DNA of 55,348 nucleotides from DATIYF01 sp035517775 (GTDB lineage: Bacteria > Acidobacteriota > Terriglobia > Terriglobales > Acidobacteriaceae): assembly GCA_035517775.1 (NCBI GenBank), contig DATIYF010000061.1, positions 1 to 55,348 on the forward strand, read 5' to 3'. The notes beneath the pieces were generated by a model, which was not told the DNA's origin, did not search any database, and saw only the letters and a program-made list of their open reading frames with translations. Positions within the stretch are counted from its first letter, which is position 1. Each line of letters begins with the position of its first letter. Positions 1 to 8,836 of this stretch are shown here, one piece after another. The position numbers and the translations under genes are program-made.

Positions 1-89
1 AGGTTCTCCTTGCCCGATTCGGGGCAGGGGTAAGTGTACATGGAGGCGGGGATACGATGTGGGTAGGCTCTTCCATGGCCTTCCTGCGT

Positions 90-118
90 TTGACCAATTC
101 TCGCTAACATGTTATAAA
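90..118 (+). promoter_or_regulatory. Sigma70-type promoter upstream of the hppA leader
   Basis: A -35 hexamer TTGACC (90-95) and a -10 hexamer TATAAA (113-118) are separated by exactly 17 nt. Transcription would start near 125, about 270 nt before the hppA start codon. It is the best housekeeping promoter match I found in the window. Confidence 0.7.
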
Positions 119-124
119 AGCGAG

Positions 125-300
125 TCTTGCTGCCGGGTCCAACCTTCGGGAGGTGGCACTGCCTACCGTGGTCCTGGGCGGCGTAGACGCGTGTGCTGAG
201 GTCGAAGACCCAGCACAGTGAACATCCGACGCGGCCAAGCTCAGCATCCCTGTTCAAGTCTTGCGGTGGAAGCGTGTTCGGAACTCCGGCAATGCGCTTT
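125..300 (+). ncRNA. Candidate structured small RNA (6S-like) or long hppA leader
   Basis: No protein gene is seen here. Starting just after the promoter, a closing stem can be drawn between 132-147 (GCCGG, TCC, AAC, CTTC) and 269-290 (GAAG, GTT, GGA, CCGGC) with small bulges. A perfect apical hairpin lies at 192-217 (TGTGCTG, bulged A, GGTC, loop GAA, GACC, CAGCACA). The rod-like fold of roughly 175-185 nt with an open middle is the general shape and size of 6S RNA, but I recognise no diagnostic sequence. It could equally be an hppA 5' UTR. A further GC-rich hairpin follows at 302-325 without a T-tract. Confidence 0.35.
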
Positions 301-396
301 CGGCGATCTCCCCAAGGGGAGCGCCCGGGCGCGGTGTGCCGGTCGAGGTGCCTGAACCCGTAGTCATCCTTAATATCCGATTGGTGGAGGATTCCC

Positions 397-2907
397 ATGC
401 GTAACTGGTTGGCTCAACTTGTGTCTCAACAATGCCGTTTCGTCAAGACCGTGGCTATCAGCATGGCCATTCTGGTGCTAGGAGCAACCACGGCTTTCGC
501 CCAGTCGTCGGCAGAGGGCGGCGGTGAGGCCAACCTGAAACTCCCCGATCTGACGTCGGTCTTGTTCCTTGGTGTGGATGGCCATCGCCTGCTCATGATT
601 GGTATCTTCTTCTGCATTTTTGGCCTGGGTTTCGGTCTGGCCATCTACACCCGCCTGAAGAACCTGCCGGTCCATCGCGCCATGCGCGATATCTCCGAAC
701 TCATCTATGAAACCTGCAAGACGTACGTGATCACGCAAGGCAAGTTCCTGCTTCTGCTCTGGGTATTTGTGGCGGTGGCGATCGTGCTTTATTTCGGCGT
801 GCTGGCGCCAGTGCCCGGGAAACCGGTCGGCGTCACGCTGCCAATCATCGTTCTGTTCAGCATCATCGGCATGGCGGGAAGCTATGGCGTGGCCTGGTTT
901 GGCATCCGGGTGAACACCTTCGCCAACTCGCGCACTGCGTTCGCGGGATTGAGAGGCAAGCCGTACCCGATTTACCAGATTCCTCTCGAGGCCGGAATGA
1001 GTATAGGCATGATGCTGATCAGCGTTGAGTTGCTGATGATGCTGTTCATTCTGTTGTTCATTCCGGGTGATTACGCCGGGCCCTGCTTCATCGGATTCGC
1101 CATCGGCGAGTCGTTGGGGGCAGCGGCGCTGCGCATCGCCGGCGGCATCTTCACCAAAATTGCCGATATCGGTTCGGACCTGATGAAGATCGTCTTCAAG
1201 ATCAAGGAAGACGATGCCCGCAACCCCGGCGTGATCGCCGACTGCACCGGCGACAACGCAGGCGATTCGGTGGGGCCGACCGCCGATGGCTTTGAGACCT
1301 ACGGCGTGACCGGCGTGGCCCTGATTACGTTCATCCTGTTGGGAGTGAAAGACCCGGTCATTCAGGTGCAGTTGCTGGTTTGGATTTTCGTTATGCGCGT
1401 GGTCATGCTGGTGGCCAGCGCGGTCTCTTATTTCCTGAATGGCGCCATCGCCAAGGCAAAGTATGGCAATGCGAGTGAGATGAATTTTGAAGCGCCCTTG
1501 ACCTCGCTGGTGTGGATTACCTCGCTGGTCTCGATCGTTTTCACCTACGCGGTTTCATCGGTGATCATTCCTGTGTTCAAGACCGGCGCCTATGCGGATT
1601 CGACGCAATGGTGGAAGCTTTCGACCATTATCTCCTGTGGCACGCTGGCGGGGGCGATCATTCCAGAGCTGGTGAAGGTTTTCACTTCAACCGAGTCGCG
1701 CCACGTGAAGGAAGTGGTCACTTCGGCGCAGGAGGGCGGGGCCTCGCTGGGCATTCTTTCCGGCTTCGTAGCCGGCAACTTCTCGGGATACTACCTCGGC
1801 TTCTCCATGGTGATTCTGATGTCCATTGGCTACTACGTCAGCACCATGGGCCTGGCGAATCTGATGGTGGCGGCGCCGGTGTTTGCCTTCGGCCTGGTGG
1901 CTTTTGGCTTCCTGGGCATGGGCCCGGTCACGATTGCGGTGGATTCTTACGGGCCGGTTACCGACAACGCGCAATCGGTCTTCGAGCTCTCGCTGATCGA
2001 ACACGTGCCCAACATCCAGCAGGAATTGAAGAAAGATTTCAACGTAGATGTAAACTTCGAGCGCGCCAAGGACCTGCTCGAAGCCAACGATGGCGCGGGC
2101 AACACCTTCAAAGCCACGGCCAAGCCAGTGCTCATCGGGACCGCGGTGGTTGGCGCGACGACCATGATCTTTTCCATCATCATGGCGCTGACCAACGGGC
2201 TGACGCAGAACGTCAGCAACCTTTCGCTGCTGCACGCGCCATTTGTGCTGGGGCTGGTTTCGGGCGGGGCCATCATTTACTGGTTCACCGGCGCCTCCAC
2301 CCAGGCCGTGACCACCGGAGCCTACCGCGCGGTGGAGTTCATCAAGGCCAACATCAAGCTCGAAGGCGTGGAGAAGGCTTCGGTGGCCGACAGCAAGAAA
2401 GTGGTGCAGATTTGCACACAATACGCGCAGAAAGGCATGCTCAACATCTTTCTGGCGGTCTTTTTTGCCACGCTGGCGTTCGCCTTTGTTGAGCCGTTCT
2501 ATTTCATTGGATATCTCATTTCGATTGCGATCTTCGGCCTCTATCAGGCCATCTTCATGGCCGATGCGGGCGCGGCCTGGGACAATGCCAAGAAGATTGT
2601 GGAAGTCGAGCTCAAGCAGAAAGGCACCGAGCTGCACGCCGCCACGGTCATTGGCGATACCGTCGGCGACCCCTTCAAAGACACATCTTCTGTCGCTCTG
2701 AACCCCATCATCAAATTCACCACCCTTTTTGGATTGCTGGCGGTAGAGCTGGCAGTGACGCTGACTGCCAGCAAGGGCGCGGTGCTGAGCCACATACTCG
2801 CGCTGGCGTTCTTCCTGGTCTCGTTCTTGTTCGTCTACAAGTCGTTTTACGGGATGCGCATTGGCAGCGAGCAATCGGCCCTGGCCGCGCAGGCCGCCGC
2901 GGATTGA
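397..2907 (+). CDS. hppA: Membrane-bound proton-translocating pyrophosphatase
   Basis: An 836-residue polytopic inner-membrane pump that couples pyrophosphate hydrolysis to ion (normally H+) export. The family's signature acidic loops are present: DDARNPGVIAD followed by GDNAGDSVG and ADGFETY near residues 275-305, and DAGAAWDNAKK and GDTVGDPFKDTS near the C-terminus, all pyrophosphate/Mg binding. Lys572 in GNTFKA sits where K+-independent enzymes have Lys and K+-dependent ones have Ala, suggesting a K+-independent type. The N-terminus has a signal-like segment ending in AFA-QSS before the first canonical helix, which makes the protein longer than the usual 660-770 residues. The start ATG has GGAGG 7 nt upstream. 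It is convergent with moaA. Confidence 0.96.
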   Translation: MRNWLAQLVSQQCRFVKTVAISMAILVLGATTAFAQSSAEGGGEANLKLPDLTSVLFLGVDGHRLLMIGIFFCIFGLGFGLAIYTRLKNLPVHRAMRDISELIYETCKTYVITQGKFLLLLWVFVAVAIVLYFGVLAPVPGKPVGVTLPIIVLFSIIGMAGSYGVAWFGIRVNTFANSRTAFAGLRGKPYPIYQIPLEAGMSIGMMLISVELLMMLFILLFIPGDYAGPCFIGFAIGESLGAAALRIAGGIFTKIADIGSDLMKIVFKIKEDDARNPGVIADCTGDNAGDSVGPTADGFETYGVTGVALITFILLGVKDPVIQVQLLVWIFVMRVVMLVASAVSYFLNGAIAKAKYGNASEMNFEAPLTSLVWITSLVSIVFTYAVSSVIIPVFKTGAYADSTQWWKLSTIISCGTLAGAIIPELVKVFTSTESRHVKEVVTSAQEGGASLGILSGFVAGNFSGYYLGFSMVILMSIGYYVSTMGLANLMVAAPVFAFGLVAFGFLGMGPVTIAVDSYGPVTDNAQSVFELSLIEHVPNIQQELKKDFNVDVNFERAKDLLEANDGAGNTFKATAKPVLIGTAVVGATTMIFSIIMALTNGLTQNVSNLSLLHAPFVLGLVSGGAIIYWFTGASTQAVTTGAYRAVEFIKANIKLEGVEKASVADSKKVVQICTQYAQKGMLNIFLAVFFATLAFAFVEPFYFIGYLISIAIFGLYQAIFMADAGAAWDNAKKIVEVELKQKGTELHAATVIGDTVGDPFKDTSSVALNPIIKFTTLFGLLAVELAVTLTASKGAVLSHILALAFFLVSFLFVYKSFYGMRIGSEQSALAAQAAAD

Positions 2908-2946
2908 GCTGCTTGGGCCGGGTCTTAGGCCCCGCTCGCCGGGACG

Positions 2947-3936
2947 TCATCCCCCGATGTGCACCATGGTTCGCGATGCGGGAACGAAATCTGCCTCGCC
3001 GATATGGTGCCGTTCTTCTTTTTTCTGAACCACGCCGCCGATGAATTCGGCCAACTCGTCGTCGGAAGCCCCGCGCCGCATCTGGCCGTAGAGGTCGTGG
3101 TCCCAAACGGAGAACAGACAGGTGCGGATTTTTCCGTCGGAGGTGATGCGAATGCGGCTGCAATGGCCGCAGAAAGGATGGGAGACGGGCGCAATGATGC
3201 CGATCTCGCCGAGGCCGTCATCGAAGTGATAGCGGCGCGCCGTCTCGCTGCGGCCGTGGGGAATCTCCACCAGCGGCCGGTACTCGGCCATACGCCGCAG
3301 GATCTCATCCAAAGTAACTACAGTTTCCGGCGCCCAAACCCGGTCTTCCTCGAGCGGCATGAACTCGATGAAGCGCACAATCACGCCTTCTTCGCGGGCG
3401 AACATGCCAAAGGGAATGATCTGGTCTTCATTGAAGCCGCGCAGCAGCACGCAGTTTACTTTCACCGGCCACAGGCCGGCCCGGCGGGCGGCGCGAATGC
3501 CCGACAAAACGTTATCGAAGCCGTTGGACACGCGGGTGATGCGGGCGAAGCGGTCGGGATCTACCGCGTCCATACTGACGGTGACGCGGGTGAGGCCGGC
3601 ATCTTTCAGAGGCTTGGCCAAGTCGGCTAGCAAATGGCCATTGGTAGTCAGGGCCAGATCGAGCGCTTCGCCATCCACATCATTCAGCTTGGCCAACTCG
3701 CGCACAAACTCCACCACACCCTTGCGCAGCAGCGGCTCGCCGCCGGTGATGCGAATCTTCCGGATTCCCAGACGCGCCAAAACCCCGGCCATGCGCAGAT
3801 AATCGGCGAATGGCAGATCGCTGTACAGTGCGCCATCATTGCCGGTGCGGCAGTAGACGCACTTGTAGTTGCAGCGATCGGTGATGGCGATGCGCAGATC
3901 GGTGATGGCCCGGCCGAATTTGTCGGTGAGCAGCAT
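2947..3936 (-). CDS. moaA: GTP 3',8-cyclase, molybdenum cofactor biosynthesis
   Basis: A radical-SAM enzyme that, with MoaC, converts GTP to cyclic pyranopterin monophosphate. At 329 residues it has the usual length. The N-terminal cluster motif CNYKCVYC binds the SAM-dependent 4Fe-4S cluster. The C-terminal second-cluster motif is CGHCSRIRITSDGKIRTC, and the chain ends in the conserved Gly-Gly. No other moa/moe gene is in the window, so it is an orphan here. The ATG matches the family start, but no good ribosome-binding site precedes it. Instead a simple repeat (AGTGCTGA-like) runs up to and contributes the start codon. It ends 39 nt from the convergent hppA stop. Confidence 0.95.
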   Translation of the reverse strand: MLLTDKFGRAITDLRIAITDRCNYKCVYCRTGNDGALYSDLPFADYLRMAGVLARLGIRKIRITGGEPLLRKGVVEFVRELAKLNDVDGEALDLALTTNGHLLADLAKPLKDAGLTRVTVSMDAVDPDRFARITRVSNGFDNVLSGIRAARRAGLWPVKVNCVLLRGFNEDQIIPFGMFAREEGVIVRFIEFMPLEEDRVWAPETVVTLDEILRRMAEYRPLVEIPHGRSETARRYHFDDGLGEIGIIAPVSHPFCGHCSRIRITSDGKIRTCLFSVWDHDLYGQMRRGASDDELAEFIGGVVQKKEERHHIGEADFVPASRTMVHIGG

Positions 3937-4024
3937 TCAACACTCAGCATCCAGCACTCAGCCAAGCCAGCTCCGGCAAGGTCCTTCCCGGCTGAATGCC
4001 GAGTGCTGATTGCAGAGTGCTTTT
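3934..4024. repeat. Degenerate AGCACTCAGCATTCAGC-type repeat
   Basis: The stretch contains several diverged copies of CACTCAGCAT/CAGCACTCAG and, after a spacer, the opposite orientation (CTGAATGC, GAGTGCTG). It contains inverted pairs such as GCATTCA (3934-3940) with TGAATGC. It overlaps the moaA start codon. Similar low-complexity repeats are common between genes in some environmental bacteria; function unknown. Confidence 0.6.
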
Positions 4025-4116
4025 GGAAAGGAGAGAGACAGGCAGGCAGAAGCCGCTAGCCGTTTCCTTTCCAAGCACGGGAGGCGCAGGCGTTTCCACC
4101 TACACCCTCGGGAAAG

Positions 4117-4141
4117 TGTGGCGCGGGCGGCCTCGCCCGCG
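4117..4141. repeat. REP-like palindrome, copy 1 (TGTGG + CGCGGGCG stem)
   Basis: TGTGG is followed by a perfect inverted repeat, CGCGGGCG (4122-4129), loop GCCT, CGCCCGCG (4134-4141). The same flank and stem recur at 40428-40452, and related elements occur at 41265, 42673, 50238 and 51405. The rest of the 3937-4215 gap holds only the simple repeat above. Confidence 0.75.
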
Positions 4142-4215
4142 TCATCCTCCCTCGCCGCCAGAGCCAGGTATGCCCGAAGGCTCCGGCGGTCGGAAACTGG
4201 CCTCTATTATAAGTC

Positions 4216-4995
4216 CTAACGCTTCTCTTTGAGCGCCTTCTCGATAGCCGCTTCCGCTAGGGGCGCCATTACCTTGAATCCGGCGGCATTGGGGTGCAGA
4301 CCGTCGTCGGAGAGGTCTCTTTGCAGCAGGCCTTTATCATCCAGCATATGGCTGAAATAATCGAGATAGATCAGATGCTGGGCGGCGCAATAATCCTTCA
4401 GCCAGCGGTTGAGCGCCAGGATCTTCTCCATTGGGCGCTGGGCGAAAAAATCCTTCGAGCGTTCGGTATAGTTGTGCACAGGCAGAAGCGAGGACAGAAT
4501 GACGCGTATGCCATGCAGCCGCGCCAGTTCGGTCATGGAAGAGAGGTTGGCTTCGATGTCCTCGAGCCTCATGGGCCCGGTATTGCCGGCAATGTCGTTA
4601 GTGCCGGCAAGAATGACCACAACCTTGGGCTGCAGGTCAATCACGTCTTCGCGGAAGCGGACCAGCATCTGCGGGGTGGTCTGGCCGCCAATGCCCCGGT
4701 TGACGTAGGGTTTGCCGGGGAACGAGTCTTCGAGCTTCCAGATATCGGTAATCGAGTCGCCCATGAAGACCACGCGGTTTTCGCCCGCCGCCGGAGGTTT
4801 AAGGGCCGCGTCGGCGTCGCGGTAGCGGGCCAATTGGCCGAAATCGTCGGTGTAAACCGCGATGCGGGAGGCCCGGTACTTATCCAGGCCGGCGAAGCCG
4901 GTGGAAGGAATCGTGACCTGCTGGGAATTGGCGGCCACGACAAGCGACACAACCAACAGGAACGGTGCGGTGAAGCCGGAGCATTTCCGGTGCAT
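4216..4995 (-). CDS. Secreted SGNH/GDSL-family esterase
   Basis: A 259-residue exported hydrolase, probably acting on acyl or acetyl esters; the substrate is unknown. The start is placed at MHRKCSG because a signal peptide (hydrophobic LLVVSLVVAA) follows at once; the open frame extends far upstream without support. SGNH blocks are visible: block I FMGDSITD (nucleophile Ser in GDS), block II Gly in NRGIGGQT, block III AGTNDI and block V DGLHPNAAG (catalytic Asp-His). This is the pattern of GDSL lipases related to acetylhydrolase-like and rhamnogalacturonan acetylesterase-like enzymes. It is divergent from the DUF481 gene. Confidence 0.88.
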   Translation of the reverse strand: MHRKCSGFTAPFLLVVSLVVAANSQQVTIPSTGFAGLDKYRASRIAVYTDDFGQLARYRDADAALKPPAAGENRVVFMGDSITDIWKLEDSFPGKPYVNRGIGGQTTPQMLVRFREDVIDLQPKVVVILAGTNDIAGNTGPMRLEDIEANLSSMTELARLHGIRVILSSLLPVHNYTERSKDFFAQRPMEKILALNRWLKDYCAAQHLIYLDYFSHMLDDKGLLQRDLSDDGLHPNAAGFKVMAPLAEAAIEKALKEKR

Positions 4996-5136
4996 GGTTT
5001 TCCTCGCGGCACAGGATAACCCAATCGAGGAAAGATGAGAAAGCGGTCCATGCCCCTGGCAAATACTTTCATCAGCGAGGGCCGTTTCTTTAGCATCAAC
5101 ATGCCCTATCAAACCTGGCAGTTTGGAGAAAGACGT

Positions 5137-6192
5137 ATGCGTATTCCGTGGAAATTTGCTGTAATCGCCTCTGTTTTGCTGTTGGCGCAGTGTATGTTTG
5201 CCGACCAGATCACGCTGCAGAACGGTGATCGCCTGTCGGGCACGATCGTCAAGTCGGACGGCAAGACGCTGGTGATCAAGACCGACTACGCCGGAGAAGT
5301 TACGGTGAAATGGCCGGCGATCGAGCAGATTCAGTCGTCCGGAGTGCTGCACGTGGGATTGAAGAGCGGCCAGACCATAGCCGGCCCGGTGACGACCTCG
5401 AATGGCAGCATCGAGGTGGAAGCGCCCAGCCAGCCGCCGGTCACGGTAGCCAAGGACGCAGTGACGTTCATTCGCGACCCCGAGGAAGAAGCGGCCTATG
5501 AGAAGTCGCTGCATCCGGGCTTGCTGCACGGCTGGGACAACAGCGCCAATGTGAGCTTCGCCGTGACCCGCGGTAACAGTGAGACCAAAAACCTGGCGCT
5601 GGCTTATACCGGCGACCGCAAGACCCTGCATGACCACCTCGGCCTGTATGCCAATTCGGTGTTTGCCAGCAACGACGCGCCCGGCGCCGTGCCCAGCACC
5701 ACCGCCAACTCCACCCAGGGCGGCGCCCGTTACGATCACGATTTCGACTCCCGGCTTTTTGGTTTTGGCGGCGCCGACTTTCAGACCGACGCTCTGCAGG
5801 AGTTGAATTTACGCTCCGTGTTCAGCGGGGGCGCTGGTTTTCACGCCATCAAGAGTGATCGCACGACGCTTGACTTGCTTGCCGGCGGAAACTACACCCG
5901 CGAGAATTACACAACCCTGCAGCGCAATCTGGCCGCGCTCACGCTGGGGGAGGAACTTACGAAGAAGCTGGGCGCCTCCACGATCGTGACGGAGAAGCTG
6001 TACGGCTATCCCGATCTGAACGAGGCGGGCCAGTATCGCGCTACGTTTAGTTTCGGCACGGTGACCAAGCTGAGCAAGTGGCTGGGCTGGCAGAATGCCT
6101 TCGGAGATATCTACGTGACCAATCCTCCCGCGGGAAAGAAGCAGAATGACATTCTGCTGACCACCGGGCTGAACATCTCGTTCAAGCATTGA
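5137..6192 (+). CDS. DUF481 (YdiY-like) outer-membrane protein
   Basis: 351 residues. The start ATG at 5137 is chosen because it has GGAGAAAG upstream and begins a classic signal peptide (VIASVLLLAQCMFA); the open frame reaches further back. The N-terminal ~120 residues carry short beta motifs such as LQNGDRLSGTIVKSDG and LKSGQTIAGPV, as in DUF481 proteins with an added SH3-like part. The C-terminal two thirds (from SANVSFAVTRGNSETKNL) is the DUF481 beta-barrel-like domain ending in an aromatic/charged strand (ISFKH). Function is not established for the family; an outer-membrane location is inferred. Confidence 0.85.
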   Translation: MRIPWKFAVIASVLLLAQCMFADQITLQNGDRLSGTIVKSDGKTLVIKTDYAGEVTVKWPAIEQIQSSGVLHVGLKSGQTIAGPVTTSNGSIEVEAPSQPPVTVAKDAVTFIRDPEEEAAYEKSLHPGLLHGWDNSANVSFAVTRGNSETKNLALAYTGDRKTLHDHLGLYANSVFASNDAPGAVPSTTANSTQGGARYDHDFDSRLFGFGGADFQTDALQELNLRSVFSGGAGFHAIKSDRTTLDLLAGGNYTRENYTTLQRNLAALTLGEELTKKLGASTIVTEKLYGYPDLNEAGQYRATFSFGTVTKLSKWLGWQNAFGDIYVTNPPAGKKQNDILLTTGLNISFKH

Positions 6193-6231
6193 GGTGGCGG
6201 GCGAGGGCGAAGGGCCCCAGTGGCGCGCTTT

Positions 6232-6624
6232 CTAGTTAAGCAGTATCCAACGCCCGCCGTCAGTGAACAGAATGACCAGGTTCATCACGATGAACATGAG
6301 TTCGTAATGCCAGCCGGAGTTCTTCTCGCCCCAGAAGCCGCTATGCCAGACGAAGATCTTTTTCTGGATTGCGCCGAGCATGATGAGGATCAGCCCGAGG
6401 GCCGCGGGCTGGGTGAGCACCCCGAAAATAATACCCAGGCTGCCCAGTGTCTCGCCCAGGCCGAGTACGATGGTGAAAGCCTTGCTCGCTTCAATACTCT
6501 TGCTGCGCTCTTCGGGATTCTTGAGATGACTCCAGCCGCTGGTGAAAAACACCATGCCCACCATCAGCCGCAGTAACAACAGCCCGAGGTCAGTAAATCG
6601 AGCCAGTGCTGGAAACACGAGCAC
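6232..6624 (-). CDS. DoxX-family integral membrane protein
   Basis: About 130 residues with four hydrophobic segments and the DoxX pattern (LLLRLMVGMVFFTSGWSHL; GLGETLGSLGIIFGVLTQPAALGLILIMLGAI). DoxX proteins are small quinone/redox-associated membrane proteins of poorly known role. The start is set at the GTG with GGAAAGGA upstream. A longer frame from a GTG overlapping the ETF-QO stop (6694-6696) is possible and would imply translational coupling, but the extra 24 residues do not look like DoxX. It lies directly downstream of ETF-QO on the same strand. Confidence 0.82.
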   Translation of the reverse strand: MLVFPALARFTDLGLLLLRLMVGMVFFTSGWSHLKNPEERSKSIEASKAFTIVLGLGETLGSLGIIFGVLTQPAALGLILIMLGAIQKKIFVWHSGFWGEKNSGWHYELMFIVMNLVILFTDGGRWILLN

Positions 6625-6692
6625 CGTCCTTTCCGACTCTAGATGGGATGCCCCGGGAGAGCCGGCGAGTTTGCTACACTTCAGCGCCGCGA

Positions 6693-8408
6693 TCACATGC
6701 CGTCATAATTCGGTCCGCCGCCGCCCTCTGGCGGGACCCAGGTGATGATCTGGTAAGGATCGGCGATATCGCAGGTCTTGCAGTGCACGCAGTTGGAAGG
6801 GTTCAGGCTGATGGCTTTGCCAGTAGGCTGCGTGGCATCATCCACCATTTCGTAAACGTTGGCGGGGCAGAAGTTCTGGCAGGGGCTGCCGAATTCCTTC
6901 ACGCAGCGGCGGTTGCAGATATCGGTGTTGTGGATGACAAGATGGGCGGGCTGGTCTTCTTCGTGCTTGGTGCCGGAGTGGTAGAGGTCAGTGAGCTTAT
7001 CGAAGGTCAGCCTGCCGTCACCCTTGGCGGGGCCGATCAGCAGGGCTTCCTCGCCGCCGCTGGCGGACACTTCGCCGATCTTTTTCATTCGCTCATAGCC
7101 GGGCGCCGAAGGGTAACGTTCATGCAGGCCGCGGCCGCCGGTGAACTGCTGCAAACCGGCATGGAATAATCCCGCCCACAGGCCGTGCTCGAAGCCCTGG
7201 TGAAAGTTTCGCACCTTCCACAACTCTTCCTTGATCCAGCTGGATTCGACTTTTTCCTGGAAGTGGCGAAGCGTGACCGCCGAGAAATCGCCTTTCTTCA
7301 GGCCCTCGAATGCCGTCTCGGCGGCCAACATGCCGCTTTTGACGGCAAGATGAATTCCTTTCAGGCGGGCGGAGTTCAGAAAACCAGCGGAATCGCCAAT
7401 GATCATCCAGCCATTGCCGGCCAGCGGCGGCAGCGACCACCAGCCGCCATAAGGCAGAGACTTTGCTCCGTAGCGCACCAGCTTGCCGCCCGCCAGCAGC
7501 GCGGAAACGAAGGGATGCTTCTTGAACTCCTGCAAAACATGCTGGGGATCGAGCCGCGGGTCGGGATAATCGAGGCCGGTGACAAAGCCGAGCGAAACGA
7601 TGTTGTCTTTGCCGCCGTAGATCCAGGCGCCGCCATATTCTTTGGGGGTGAGGGGCCAGCCCATGGTGTAAATCACTTCACCGGGAGCAATGCGGCCGGC
7701 GGGGACCTCCCATAGCTCTTTGATGCCCTGGCCGTAGGTTTGTGGGTTGCGGTCCGCATCGAGTTTGAAGCGGGTGATGAGCTGCTTGCAGAGCGAGCCG
7801 CGCGTCCCTTCCGCCAGGATCACGACTTTAGCCTGCAGATCGTAACCGGGCTCGAAGTTCGATTTCTTCTGGTTCTGCTTGTCCACGCCCTTGTCATCGG
7901 TGCGGACGCCGGTGACGCGGTTGCCGTCGAAAAGAAGCTCGGAGCCGGCAAAGCCGGTAAAAACGGTGATGCCGGTTTCTTCCACCTTGCCGCCCAGCCA
8001 CTTCACAAAACGATTCAACGAGATGACGTAATTGCCGTGGTCACGCAGCGGCGGCGGCGTGATGGGGAGCTTGAACTTTCCGTTCTGGGTGAGGAAGTAC
8101 ACGGCTTCCTTTGAAACCTGCGCATCCAGCGGAGCCTGCTTTTCGAAGCCGGGCAACAACTCGCGCATGGAGCGCGGATCGAGCAAGGCGCCGGAAAGGC
8201 AGTGCTGGCCGATCTCACGGGCTTTTTCGAGAACGTAGATATTCTCTTTGCTGAGCTGAGCGTTGGGGTTGGCGGCGTTGTATTCGTCAATCAGTTGCGA
8301 CAGGCGCAAGGCGCAAGCCATGCCTGCCGGACCGCCACCGACAATGACGACATCAGCAGGCATGACGGGGCGCTCGATACCCTCGAGAGGTTTGCGGAAA
8401 ATCAGCAT
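6693..8408 (-). CDS. Electron transfer flavoprotein-ubiquinone oxidoreductase
   Basis: A 571-residue ETF-QO (ETFDH/FixC family) that moves electrons from reduced ETF to membrane quinone. N-terminal FAD-binding Rossmann motif VVIVGGGPAGMACALRLSQ at about residues 20-38; internal GDSAGFLN motif; C-terminal ferredoxin-like 4Fe-4S domain with CVHCKTCDI and the typical ending NYDGM. Full length compared with mitochondrial and bacterial homologues. Its electron donors EtfB and EtfA are encoded 3 kb away on the same strand (11167-13009), supporting a fatty- or amino-acid oxidation route into the quinone pool. Downstream it is followed by the DoxX gene. Confidence 0.96.
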   Translation of the reverse strand: MLIFRKPLEGIERPVMPADVVIVGGGPAGMACALRLSQLIDEYNAANPNAQLSKENIYVLEKAREIGQHCLSGALLDPRSMRELLPGFEKQAPLDAQVSKEAVYFLTQNGKFKLPITPPPLRDHGNYVISLNRFVKWLGGKVEETGITVFTGFAGSELLFDGNRVTGVRTDDKGVDKQNQKKSNFEPGYDLQAKVVILAEGTRGSLCKQLITRFKLDADRNPQTYGQGIKELWEVPAGRIAPGEVIYTMGWPLTPKEYGGAWIYGGKDNIVSLGFVTGLDYPDPRLDPQHVLQEFKKHPFVSALLAGGKLVRYGAKSLPYGGWWSLPPLAGNGWMIIGDSAGFLNSARLKGIHLAVKSGMLAAETAFEGLKKGDFSAVTLRHFQEKVESSWIKEELWKVRNFHQGFEHGLWAGLFHAGLQQFTGGRGLHERYPSAPGYERMKKIGEVSASGGEEALLIGPAKGDGRLTFDKLTDLYHSGTKHEEDQPAHLVIHNTDICNRRCVKEFGSPCQNFCPANVYEMVDDATQPTGKAISLNPSNCVHCKTCDIADPYQIITWVPPEGGGGPNYDGM

Positions 8409-8487
8409 TTAGTGGCTAGCACTGGGCAATTCGCATTAGAGCATATCAGTCGCGAGCACGCTGAAGACCTGTAGGGCATGATACATG

Positions 8488-8736
8488 TTAGGCAGGATTC
8501 AGCGAAAGGATCGGGCACAGAGAGTTGTTTGAAAATGCCTGGCCGTTGGCTCCTAGTTTTTTATGCCGTGGGACTGGTCGTACGCTGTGCCTGCCATTGA
8601 CATAGACGCTATGCTCGCCGTCCTTCACCTGACAACGCGCAGCGGCAGGGCTCAATATGTCGTACCAGATTCCAGGTGGAATGCACGGATGCGCCGCCCG
8701 GTGGCGTGGGATCGGTAAGCGGATCGCTAACTTCAT
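8488..8736 (-). pseudogene. Possible HicA-toxin remnant
   Basis: Within the 8409-8836 gap, the minus strand translation contains GEHSVYVNGRHSVRPVPRHK, which resembles the HicA core (GSH-x-I/V-x-V followed by PxPRH). The rest of the frame does not resemble HicA and no HicB partner is present, so if real it is a decayed fragment. Nothing else is seen in this 430-nt gap. Confidence 0.2.
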
Positions 8737-8836
8737 CTGCTCGACGCTAGACCCGTGGTGATGGCGGGTACTGTATCATGCCCAAACCAGTCGGAAGCTC
8801 CAGGCAAGAGATTGGCCCCAAGGGAGATAGAAAGCT

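Noticed and set aside
125..300. SRP (4.5S) RNA
   Set aside because: The stretch GACGCGTGTGCTGAG recalls 4.5S RNA, but the essential GGAAG...AGCAG loop motif is absent.
1512..2874. Long open frames overlapping hppA on both strands (326 and 395 codons)
   Set aside because: They are shadows of the high-GC hppA gene: no domain, Arg/His/Gly-biased composition, and hppA is certain.
4996..5739. N-terminal extension of the GDSL esterase frame
   Set aside because: It is antisense to the DUF481 gene and lacks protein-like features; a signal peptide starts at 4995.
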